Assembly (NCBI GenBank): GCA_030737875.1
Contig: CM060915.1
Span: 629,364,786-629,428,785, forward strand
Direction of reading: 5' to 3'
Source of the DNA: Allium sativum
Taxonomy: Eukaryota; Streptophyta; Magnoliopsida; Asparagales; Amaryllidaceae
Length of the DNA: 64,000 nt
The translations under genes and the position numbers were made by a program. Shown here in pieces: positions 12,300 to 21,887 of the stretch (positions are counted from its first letter, which is position 1; each line of letters opens with the position of its first letter). A model generated the notes under the pieces. That model ran no database searches. It saw nothing but the letters and a program-made list of their open reading frames with translations, and was not told the origin of the DNA.

Positions 12300-14033
12300 A
12301 AAGATAAGATTAATTTCTTAAATTTAAATAATCATTGAATAATGATTTTTAATATCTAAAACCAAATTGAGATTTTAATAAATCTTTTAAAAGAAAGATT
12401 TAAGTGCAAAGTTGAAGATTTTATAGTTGATAAAATAATGTGAATATTTTATTTAAAGGAATATTCTGAATTGGAATGTGGCGTTGGATGTGTTTTTATA
12501 GTACTTGATTTTTAATTATAAAAATACGTGAGTTATTCGGGAAGACCGGGTTTAACCCATTCCGAATAATTACTACGACGATGAAGAGTCAAAGATGAAG
12601 ACGGTGTTTGAAGACCGACGATCTGCACATCGAATGTATGTGTTGCTACAGAGACCCTTGATGGGAGTAGCTACCTTGAAGGGGCTTCAGTGGTGGCCGT
12701 CTGGACTATTGTTGATTGTTCGGATTTGGTTTTCGCTCAGACCCAGAGCATAAGCTAGTAAATGGATGCGTGTTTGACATTGGACTTTGTTCCATGTGAA
12801 TTTAATCGATTTCTGTTAATGTATGTCTGTTTGGTGGTGGAGAATTTATTCTCTGCTTAACACCCTGGTATATATTAATAGTGATTGATCGCATGGCGTG
12901 AATTGTCAATGTGGCACACTAAGATGCAATTGATCAAGGCTTTTGTTGAAAAGCAGGGCCTTGTGGGATGATCAAAGCATAGCCTATTACGGCATAGCTT
13001 TGTGTATATCGTGACTTCGTGAGCCTCACACCCCGGTATGAGTCAAAAACGGGATATGGACCGTAGGGAGTGCACACGTTTCTTTCTAGCTAGAACTGGT
13101 GTCAGTGCTTTAACTGGCTGGCATTTTACTTATGTGGATGATGGATTTTGAGGCACCTCGGATTTTTATAGGCCGTTAGTGGTCATATTATAGGTTCAAA
13201 GGAACCGGGAAGCGTGTGTTTAGGCATAACTAATCCACTGCCGATAGGCGGGGACCGGCCCTACCGCATCCAAGGGTTCACTACGAGAGATCCTGAGGCA
13301 TTTGCTAGAGTGTCTCGAATCGGAGAGGAGCTTGCCCCTAGCCTCGACTCATGATGGAAATCCAATTTCCAATACGACCTTGCGGTTTTGAATGTAGAAC
13401 TAGTATGGCGACATTATATATGGTACCCATGCCGTCTATGATTGGTACATTATGATTGAAATGTTTTTATAATAATATATACACACTAATACTAAATCCG
13501 TTTTATCGTATCAAGCATCTTTGACCATTATAAGGTAAAACCCTATCCTCCGGTTTGCGTTGCATTGTGTGATGGGACTTGGGTCTTATAATGGTTTCAT
13601 TTTTCTAAAAAGCATTGCATTGTTTAACGTTTTACTTTATTTTATTCACTGGCAATCCAATGGAGTAAACCCGTTCCACGCTAGCGGCGTGGTCCTGTGA
13701 TTAGCCTTATTATTAGATAGTTAAGTTAGATTTCTCATACCAGTCCCATGACTGACCTGTAGTTTGTTTCACTGGCAAACTCGGGTGCCCATATTTTCCA
13801 CACGGGAAGTCGAGTGGCTTTTTGCAGATATATTTACAGGATCCTGGCTTACAATCTGAAGAGGTATTCGGAAAGCTCTGTATCCGTGTATTTCTTCCAG
13901 TTGTATATTTGTATTATTTTTCCGCTGCTATTTAAATGTAATTTAAAACTATGATATTATTGTATTCCTATTATGTAATAAGTATTCATACTCTGTTACC
14001 TTCTTGTACTATGATGTAATCGTTGTAACCAGC

Positions 14034-14039
14034 AATAAA
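14034..14039 (+). terminator. AATAAA polyadenylation signal in LTR of O
   Basis: AATAAA lies about 85 bp before the LTR end, in the tract ...AACCAGCAATAAAATGTTCTTC. The matching site in N1 and N2 reads AATGAAATGTTCTTC, and the 1-778 LTR has AATAAAATTCTTC. This is the expected place for LTR 3'-end processing. Confidence 0.5.
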
Positions 14040-14123
14040 ATGTTCTTCAGTTTATGTTCTGATGTGTGTTGTTCTCAAAGCAATCCAGGCTTTCCTTTAC
14101 TGGGAAGTTTGGGTCGTTTCAGT

Positions 14124-14135
14124 TGGTATTAGAGC
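14124..14135 (+). promoter_or_regulatory. primer-binding site of O (initiator tRNA-Met)
   Basis: TGGTATTAGAGC lies two bases after the LTR end. It differs by one base from TGGTATCAGAGC, the complement of the 3' end of plant initiator tRNA-Met. Confidence 0.85.
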
Positions 14136-14223
14136 TTTGGTTTACAGAGTTCGAGAACAAGACACATTAGAACCAAACGAAAGAATTCATCAGAGATTGG
14201 ATTAGTAATATCCAATAAGAATA

Positions 14224-14262
14224 ACTCGTTAGAGATGGGATCAGTAGCATCCTAGAACGAGT
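14224..14262 (+). other. conserved 39-nt stem-loop downstream of the primer site (O)
   Basis: The outer arms are ACTCGTT (14224-14230) and AACGAGT (14256-14262). The inner arms GGGAT and ATCCT pair with one G-T wobble. The same structure occurs at 20965-21003, 34239-34277 and 51138-51176. Confidence 0.75.
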
Positions 14263-14301
14263 GTGAGGAGTATTATTTTCTTTCAAATAAAAATGAAAAC
14301 A

Positions 14302-14306
14302 AATTT
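14302..14306. repeat. target-site duplication of N1 (left copy AATTT)
   Basis: AATTT precedes TGTAATAACCC at 14307 and recurs at 42993-42997 directly after the terminal GTCACA of the N1 3' LTR. The perfect 5-bp duplication and the restored internal sequence of O show an integrase-type insertion. Confidence 0.9.
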
Positions 14307-15258
14307 TGTAATAACCCGGAAATTCTGAACCAGTTTAAAATTTTTATTTTGGCAATTTTAGCGAATTTTGAATATTTAAAATAGAATATTTTAAATAATA
14401 TCGACGAGAAATTTATTTTGAATATAATTCGAACGTATATATTATATACGCCGTCGTTAGAACATAAATATTTATATATAATTATAAAAGGAATAGAAAA
14501 TGGCGCGGTAGTTCGATAATTCGATTTCAAACTTCAATTGAATGTACCGGGTGCAAAACAATCCGGATTTTAGTGAAACCAAAAACATTAGGATCTAATT
14601 GATGATATCTTTCTAACGAATCCGAAAAATCGAAATTTCATAGCGGGAATCAAAAGATATGTCCAGTTGAAAATTCTGAATAGTCGCTATGGAATTCAGG
14701 CCCTTAAAAATGGGAATTTTGCAAACGACCTCGGATTTCTACGAAACCAGTTTTGTTGGGTCCGTGATGTCAAATTATTTCTAGGTTTTAAATTTCATAA
14801 TTTTTCGAATCAATATGTGAGCGTGGCAAAGGAAAACGAGTTTGACCAGTTTTAGTTGATTTTAATCGACTGGAAAATGGCCATTTTTCCAACGGTCTCA
14901 GAATTCGACGAAACTAGTTTTGTTAGGACCGTATCGTCAATACGAAGCCAGAAAATATTTTTTCTGGAAATTTTCAAGTTAGTATGTGACCCCGGTAGAT
15001 TGAAATGCGCGTTCAAATTCAATATATAGAGTTATATGTTGATTTTAACGGAAACTGATTGTAACGATCAAATCAGCTTGCGATACATATCCCATTGTGT
15101 TCGGAATGGGGGTAAAATGCTATGGACGACAGGCGGTGGGCCTCCTTTCGAAGTCGTATGTAGAAGTCAACTTTTTGCTAAATAAAATAATTAAATAAAT
15201 TAGAAATTATATCTCCCTTCTTATATGCTATCTGCCCCCCCGATTCAAATCGTTCAAA

Positions 15259-15559
15259 TATATAAAAAAAAGAGAGAATCGACGCCCCCCCCAATCGACC
15301 ATCGCGACGCCACCAGGGGGGAGTAGCCGCCGCCGCCCCCTCTTCTTCTTCCCCGAGCTCCTCCTCTCCTCCACCGCCATCAGAGGCCGCGCGAACCCTC
15401 CCTCCCTTCGATTTAAAGAGCGGCGCCCCCCTTTTCCTCCCACTTCCGCCACCAGGCCGCCGCCTCTGGCCAAGCACCACTACCTCCGACGCGACACCAG
15501 CGAGCTCCCCTTTCCGGACATCAGCGACAAACACCACCCCCTCCTTCCTTTGTAAATGT
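15259..15559 (+). promoter_or_regulatory. putative promoter, GC-rich leader exon and splice donor (N1 5' LTR)
   Basis: TATATAAA at 15259-15266 is followed by a sharp switch to C-rich sequence, with runs of C, repeated CCGCCG and CCTCCC, and then AAAT|GTAAGT with GT at 15558-15559. The contrast with the AT-rich surroundings is striking. A proline-rich reading is open in the 3' LTR copy (22806-23144) but disrupted here, so coding is doubtful. It may be a gene 5' end captured by the element or simply its own leader. Confidence 0.45.
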
Positions 15560-15689
15560 AAGTTTTATACTTTACTTAATTATAGATTTGTTTTTCTTTA
15601 ATGTAATTAGATTAAAAATGTAAATCAGCCTTATTTATTATTCATAGGAAATTCAGATTTTTATAAATGAAGACAATTAGATTTTTAAT

Positions 15690-16245
15690 TAGGTAAAGTT
15701 ATGATTTTAATTAGAGAAAGACTGGATTTTTAATAGAATAAAAATATAATTTTTATCATAGTAGAAGAATAAAAATATAATTTTTATAATATAGGAAAGT
15801 TAAAAATATGATCTTTATATTTTTAAAGTAATAAAAATATGATTTTTATATTTTTAAAGTATTAAAAATATAGTCTTTACTATATAGATGATATAAAAAT
15901 ATGATTTTTGTTTATGTAGAGAAGTAAAAATATAATTTTTACATGATAGAAATATTAAAAATAGCATCTTTATATGTGTAGCAAAATAAAAATGTGATTT
16001 TTATAATGATATATATGAAAAGGCGAAATCTTTATATGAAGAATAGCGTGATAAAAATATAATCTTTACTACATGAACATCGATGTGAAAATAGAAATTT
16101 TATCCATATAGCGAAATTATAAAAATTCGATTTTTATATATTGAATAGTATAGTAAAAATTCGATTTTTATATATTGAATAGCATAGTAAAAGTTCGATT
16201 TTTATATATTGAATAGCAATATAAAAATATGATCTTTATATATAT
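15690..16245. repeat. array of short AT palindromes in N1 LTR
   Basis: More than fifteen units of the form TAAAAATATGATTTTTAT or TAAAAATTCGATTTTTAT occur at irregular spacing of about 30-55 bp. In each, AAAAAT pairs with ATTTTT across two to four bases. The flanks differ while the palindrome is kept. The same array type is found in the N1 3' LTR (about 23320-23860) and in N2 (about 28880-29470). Confidence 0.8.
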
Positions 16246-17105
16246 AGTGGCTACGGGCAGCGAAGATGACAAAGATGCGATAACGATGAAGATTTCTATC
16301 AAAAGAAGAGTCAAGATGTTTGGATAGCTTTCGGTGAGAATTTCTCACTCTTCAATTTATTTTCTAGTTATATATATATATACTAGGATGCAGACGGTGT
16401 TTAGTAGCACCCGACACAATCATCCACAGACCATGGACTTGTTTGTTTGGCTGTGTTGTTAGTTAGATTGTTTGGGTTGAATTGAATTGTTTAGTGAAAT
16501 GAAATTGATTTGATTGATGTGTGAATGGCGTGGGCCTTCACTAGACCGGAGATAAGGTTAGGTCTCGTCCCGTTTCTAGTATCGTGCCGTTATGCCGCCG
16601 AAATTTTCTAAAATATGTTAGAAAAATAAAAATATCATTTTCATTGTGTAAATGAACTAAATAGAAATTCATGTGTTGAAATAAAATATTTTATCGTTAA
16701 AAATATAATTTTTAACGTGAAGTGAATAAAATAAAATACTCATTTACAAACCAGACGGTTTGTTTATGTACACTGATTTGACTGACATTGATTGGGTCGA
16801 TAAATTTTACACATCACCCAACTGCACAAATAAAATCTGTGTTTGATTGTTTGAAACCCCACACGGGTGTTGGGATGAAATTTGAAGTTCACTCATCCTG
16901 ATTGATTAAATTTGTCGATCGATGGATTGACAGGCTGTTATAAGCGTTAGATATCTATATTTGATGCTTATACATTGTAGTGCACTTTGGTTGATGGTTG
17001 ATTATTTTTCAATGCTATTATATACGTGTGATGTATGAAAATCCATATAATTAACATTATATGGTGATTGATTGGGCCTCATTCCAATTTAGAAAATAAA
17101 GAATA

Positions 17106-17395
17106 TTATAAAATAAAGGTTCATGTGTTGACTGTACTCATCCGTTGAGATTAGTCATGTGTTGAACGAAATATTTTAATAATAAAATTTACATCTTTAT
17201 CAATATAAAATAAAGGTTCATGTGTTGACTGTACTCATCCGTTGAGATTAGTCATGTGTTGAACGAAATATTTTAATAATAAAATTTACATCTTTATCAA
17301 TATAAAATAAAGGTTCATGTGTTGACTGTACTCATCCGTTGAGATTAGTCATGTGTTGAACGAAATATTTTGATAATAACAAATATTTTGATAAT
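17106..17395. repeat. 97-bp tandem repeat, 3 units
   Basis: AAAGGTTCATGTGTTGACTG starts at 17115, 17212 and 17309, an exact 97-bp period; the third unit diverges at its end. Each unit holds TCATGTGTTGA twice. N2 carries only scattered single TCATGTGTTGA copies here, so the array expanded in the N1 lineage. Confidence 0.92.
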
Positions 17396-17499
17396 AGGTA
17401 ATATTTGAAATAGAATATTTGAAAATAGAAATATATGAAGCCGTGTTGATTAGATTGACGCCATTTTGACGTGAACGATATTTATATCGATTTTATTCA

Positions 17500-17790
17500 T
17501 TTTAAAATGAATATTGAAAAGTGATTTCGAAATGAAATGAATATTGAAAAGTGATTTCGAAATGAAATGAATATTGAAAAGTGATTTCGAAATGAATTGA
17601 ATATAAAGTGATTTCGAAATGAATTGAATATAAAGTGATTTCGAAATGAAATGAATATTGAAAAGTGATTTCGAAATGAATTGAATATAAAGTGATTTCG
17701 AAATGAATTGAATATAAAGTGATTTCGAAATGAATTGAATATAAAGTGATTTCGAAATGAATTGAATATAAAGTGATTTCCAAATGAATT
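17500..17790. repeat. 27/30-bp minisatellite around TTTCGAAA
   Basis: About ten head-to-tail units read GTGATTTCGAAATGAATTGA plus ATATAAA (27 bp) or ATATTGAAAA (30 bp). The core ATTTCGAAAT is a perfect palindrome. All unit lengths are multiples of three, which keeps long minus-strand open frames (17450-17815) that are not genes. Confidence 0.92.
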
Positions 17791-18636
17791 GAATAGAAAA
17801 CGAATTTGATTTCAATTGAATATATAACGAATTTGATTTGAATAGAAAACGAATTTGATTTGAATCGAATAGAAAACCAATTTGAATTGAATCGAATGGA
17901 AAACGACTTTGAAATTGAATTGAACTGAAAACGAATTCAAATTGAATTGAACGCGAATTGAAATGAATTCAAATTGAATTGAAATTTGAATTGAATAGAA
18001 ATGAATTTTAAAACGAATTTATAAAGAAGAATTCAATTTTGCTTTGGATAGAAATGGAAGTTGAAATTGGTTTTGAAACGAATTTAAAACTATTTATATA
18101 ATTCGTTTTAAATAGAAATCGATGATATATATATTATATATATATAATATAATGGCTTGAATAGAACGCGCCGCGCCGCGGCAGTTCGTGAATTTCGACC
18201 ATTTATTTCAAACGGACATTACGGGAGATCCGACCGTCGGATTCTCCTAAAACCGGAACCGTTGGGTTCGTATCGAAAAGAGCTTTCTAACGAATATTAG
18301 AAATTCAAAATCTAACGGTTGGATTTGGAGATACATCCAAATCAAATTCAGAAAAGGTCGCTGTAAGTGCAGTTCGATGGCCGTTGATGGAAATCGACTG
18401 TACGGGCCTTGATAAAATAATTAAAAATAGTAATAATTTGTGTAAAATCATAAGAAATGATTTGGGAAAAATTGGGGTGAAAAACTCCATATTTGAAAAG
18501 TTAAAAATGGATTTTTATCGAAATGAACTAGTTTTGAACTAAATTTAAAACCCAATTATTTTTAAATAAATAAATTAGATTTAAAAAGGGGTTTTAAATA
18601 ATCGGAATTTCTAATATATTTAATTGGATTTGAAAT

Positions 18637-18753
18637 GGGTTTATCGTGAACGGTGTTTTAAATAACACTAGTCCTTTAACCCGATAAAAAATAGAATGTG
18701 ATTTGGGTTTGTTGTGAACTGTGTTTTAAATAACACCTAGTTCTTTAACCCAG
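18637..18753 (+). repeat. two TGGGTT...AACCC inverted motifs (N1)
   Basis: TGGGTTTATCGTGAACGGTG...AACACTAGTCCTTTAACCC, then TGGGTTTGTTGTGAACTGTG...AACACCTAGTTCTTTAACCCA. The outer TGGGTT/AACCCA and inner GGTGTT/AACAC arms pair in both. They are homologous to the motif in O (11784-12299). Confidence 0.6.
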
Positions 18754-20864
18754 TAAAAGGAGTTTTAACGAATCTGCAATTAGGCTGAAATGTGAATCTA
18801 TAATCTAAATTATCAAATATAGAAATGAGCGAGAATAGAGTATCGCCAGTTTTTCTCTAAAGCGATAGTTAAATCTTTAATTAGATTTGAACGTGAAATG
18901 GTAATTAATTTTACCGATAACACCATAGTATTAGATATGGAGTATTACCAGTTTTGCTTCATTGGATGAATAGGTTGGAATTGGAAAATAAAATAAATAA
19001 TTACTTCGGTGTGGTTCGCTAATCTCGACTAGTTTAGAAAACCATAATTTGTTTTGAAACGACATCCAAAGGAAGATTAAAGGATAAATTTTAAAGAATT
19101 TATCTTGGATAAAATTAATGGGAACATTTCCCTAAGAATGTGATTTCGTGAATAAAAAGGATATTCTGCATTGAAATGAGGCGTATGTTGTGTTTGTGTA
19201 ACATTTGTTTTAAATATACGCGGGTTGTTCGGAAAGTCCGGGTTTACACCCATTCTGAATAACCGATTCGACGATATGTCGAAGATGAAGACGGTGGTTG
19301 AAGACCGGAAGTCTTCACATCGTTTGGATAATTACTGACGATCCCGATTGGGCAGTACACCCAAGAGGATGGAAATAGTTGGTGGTCGTTCAGACGTACT
19401 TGGAGATGGATGGATATGCGAGGAAAGTGCCTCCGGTTTCGTTCAGACCCAGAACGGACTTGTAAATGGATTATGTGTCTGACATTGGATTTTATTCTGT
19501 GTTGATTGATTTCTATTAAATATACATCTGTTTGGCGGCGGAGAATTTATTCTTTTTCTTAACGCCCTTCTCTGAGACGTACGAGCTCAGAGGTTGTATA
19601 TCGATGGACATCAGTCGCGTGGCATGAATTGCCTGTGTGGCACGCTAAGATGCAATGATCAAGGCTTCTGTTGAAAAGCAAAGTCTTGTGGTTGATGATC
19701 AAAGCACAGCCTACGTGGCAGCTTTGTGTATAGCGTGAATTCGCGAGCCTCACACCTCGGTATGAATTAAAAACGGGATACAGACTGGAGGGAGAGCACG
19801 ACGTTTCTTTCTAGCTTTGGTGGTGTCAGTGACTTACCAGCCCTGACATTTATATACTTTTCACCTTTGTGGTTGTTGGATGAGGCGCCTCGATTATAGG
19901 TCTGTAAGGACCGGGAAACGTGTGTTCAGGAATAAATAATCCTCTAACGTAAGTGAGGACCGGCCCTGAAGCATCCAAGGGTTGCCCAGAGTGCGTAGCC
20001 CTGGGACATTTGCTAGAGTGTCTCGAACGCGGAGAGGAGCTTGCCCCTTGCCTTGACTCATGACGGAAATCCAATTTCCAATACGTGTATTGCGATTTTA
20101 ATTGTAGAGCCTAGTATGGCGACATAGTAGCATGGGATGCTATGCCGTCTATGATTTATATTTATGATTGAAATTGTTTTGACACTATACACTTATTATA
20201 GTATCAAATGATTTGTTTTAAACGTACCAAGCATGTTTGGCTATTATAAGGGAAAACCCTATCCTCCGGCTTGCGTTGCATTGTGTGATGGGACCTGGGT
20301 CTTATAATAGCTTCATTTTTCGAAAAAGCATTGCGTTGTTTATCTATATGCACTGGTATTCTTGGGAGGAAACCCGTTCCGTGTTATACGGCGTGGTCCC
20401 TTGAATTACTCTCTTTTAAAGTAAAGCTTTAAATAACTGTTTTAGTTCTCACACCAGTCACATGACTGACCTGGAGTTTATTGTTTTAACCTAAACTCTG
20501 GGTGCCCCTATTTTCCGCACGGGGAGCTAGTAGTTTTGGTTTTGCAGATTTATATTCACAGGATCCTGGTTTACAGCTGGAATGATATCCGGAAAGCTCT
20601 GTATCCGTATATCACCTTCAGTTGTGCTTTGTATTATTTTCCGCTGCTATGTAATTTATTGTAATCTCTGATATTTATCGAATGTAATTTATTCAATTAT
20701 ACTCTGTATATTCTTGTATCTGATGGAATTGTTGTAATATACAATGAAATGTTCTTCCGTCTGCGTTCTGATTTGTCCTGTTCTCAAACAGTCAGGGGTT
20801 TCGAACGGTCTAGATCGATTTAACGATAGAAGTCGGATCGAGCGAAAATCCTTGCCGTCACATT

Positions 20865-20876
20865 TGGTATCAGAGC
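20865..20876 (+). promoter_or_regulatory. primer-binding site of N1 (initiator tRNA-Met)
   Basis: TGGTATCAGAGC, an exact match to the complement of the 3' end of plant initiator tRNA-Met, two bases after the LTR end. Confidence 0.9.
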
Positions 20877-20964
20877 TTTGGTTTACAGAGCTCGAGAACA
20901 AGACACATTAGAACCATACGAAAGAATTCATCAGATATTGGATTAGTAATATCCAATTAGAATG

Positions 20965-21003
20965 ACTCGTTAGAGATAGGATCAGTAGTATCCTAGAACG
21001 AGT
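20965..21003 (+). other. conserved 39-nt stem-loop downstream of the primer site (N1)
   Basis: Outer arms ACTCGTT and AACGAGT, inner arms AGGAT and ATCCT with loop CAGTAGT. All pairs are Watson-Crick. Confidence 0.8.
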
Positions 21004-21874
21004 GTGAAGAGTATATTTTTCAATGAAAACAATTTTGTTTTGAAAATTTAAACCATTTTATACGTGTTTGAATAATTTATTTATATTGATGTGGACAATC
21101 TAGTATATAGAGATTTTGCATATACGCGTCATGAACGTATATTCGAAGTTTTAATATATTAGATAGATATAGAATCACATTCTAGATGCCCGGAGACGAT
21201 TCTGATGATTGTAGCTACATCATCAGAATTTATGTTCGTGTTTCGAAGGTTTGATTTCTATATATTTCCATTAGACTGGTGTGAGAACCAAATCTTATAT
21301 AGTTAGAACACATTGTTGTGAATTGGCATCAAAAACATGATTTTCTGTATATGTATCAAAATTATGAATTTGAAACTCTAATTCACTAATTGATTGAAGT
21401 TTGTGTTGTTTGTTTATTTGTTTGATAATTTTTAACCATTATGCCTAATTGAACCAAATATTGACTTATATTGAAAAGTAGACGCATTTGCTTGCATATA
21501 CATGTGCTTACAGTGAACAGGTCATAGCAAGGAGGCTAGAGCCGAAGAATAAAATTTGTTTGCCCGACAAATAGGTACATGTTTACTATAATTTCCTATT
21601 TTGTTTGGGTGATGATGATTTTATGAGCCTATTGGCTTTTTCTTTTTCTTTTTGAGATCAGAAGGCCTATATGGCAATTTCGGGATTTTCCCGTGGCTCC
21701 CGGTGCAGGGGAGGTTATGGCGAAATTTTTCGAAAATTTAGGGTGTTAGCCAAATTTTTGAAAATTTGAAAATTCTCAGAAATTGAAAAGTTGGAGAATA
21801 GAAGCCGGATCGAGCGTAGAGTTGATTAATCAAAGCACTTTCGACTTTGTTCCGTTTCGGGGACGAAAAGTTTT

Positions 21875-21887
21875 AAGTGGGGGAGAT
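21875..21887 (+). promoter_or_regulatory. polypurine tract of N1
   Basis: AAGTGGGGGAGAT directly precedes the 3' LTR start TGTAATAACCC at 21888. It would prime plus-strand DNA synthesis. Confidence 0.9.

Larger units (their letters stand above)
7145..14121 (+). repeat. 5' LTR of element O (about 6.98 kb)
   Basis: Bounded by TGTAACAACCC and TTTCA, followed by the primer-binding site. From left to right it holds an AT-rich part with a TATA box near 8501, a leader ending in a GTGAGA splice donor at 9058, 37-bp minisatellites, a long run of diverged T-rich units to about 11200, three TGGGTT/AACCCA inverted motifs, and a 3' third (about 12540-14121) that is conserved with N1, N2 and the 1-778 fragment. 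The 3' LTR matches its first 1.96 kb. Confidence 0.9.
14122..14306 (+). mobile_element. left internal segment of element O
   Basis: Non-coding. It begins with the tRNA-Met primer site, then carries a conserved GAGAACAAGACACATTAGAACC tract, two stem-loops (ATTGGAT/ATCCAAT near 14195-14215, and the 39-nt hairpin at 14224-14262) and is interrupted by N1 at 14307. It is homologous to the start of the N1 and N2 internal regions, and the sequence resumes at 42998 exactly where the homology predicts. Confidence 0.85.
14307..20862 (+). repeat. 5' LTR of N1 (6,556 bp)
   Basis: Runs from TGTAATAACCC to ...CTTGCCGTCACA. In order it holds an AT-rich upstream part, a TATA box (15259), a very C/G-rich leader (15295-15550), a GTAAGT donor (15558), arrays of AT palindromes (15690-16245), the conserved ACCCGACAC and CCCCACACGGG tracts, a 97-bp array (17106), a 27/30-bp array (17500), two TGGGTT/AACCCA motifs (18637-18753) and the conserved 3' third with a TTTTGGTTTTGCAG acceptor-like site near 20534-20547. 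Short minus-strand open frames within the arrays are repeat translations. Confidence 0.93.
20863..21887 (+). mobile_element. internal region of N1 (1,025 bp, non-coding)
   Basis: Primer site at 20865-20876, hairpins at about 20935-20957 and 20965-21003, then AT-rich sequence with a conserved GTTTGCCCGACAAATAGGTA tract, ending in the polypurine tract. No frame resembles gag, protease, reverse transcriptase or integrase. The TTTCGGGGACGAAAAG tract just before the polypurine tract is the kind of sequence that ends pol in autonomous Ty3-type plant elements, so it may be a trace of ancestry. Confidence 0.9.

Noticed and set aside
17450..17815. Minus-strand open frame with repeated KSLYIQFIS-type peptide (also 25073-25453, 30863-31105, 38640-38882)
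   Set aside because: It is the translation of 27/30-bp minisatellites whose unit length is a multiple of three; no start context, no domain, and it lies within LTRs.
20865..20876. tRNA-like sequence TGGTATCAGAGC
   Set aside because: Only the 12-base complement of the initiator tRNA-Met 3' end is present, placed right after LTR ends; it is a primer site, not a tRNA gene.
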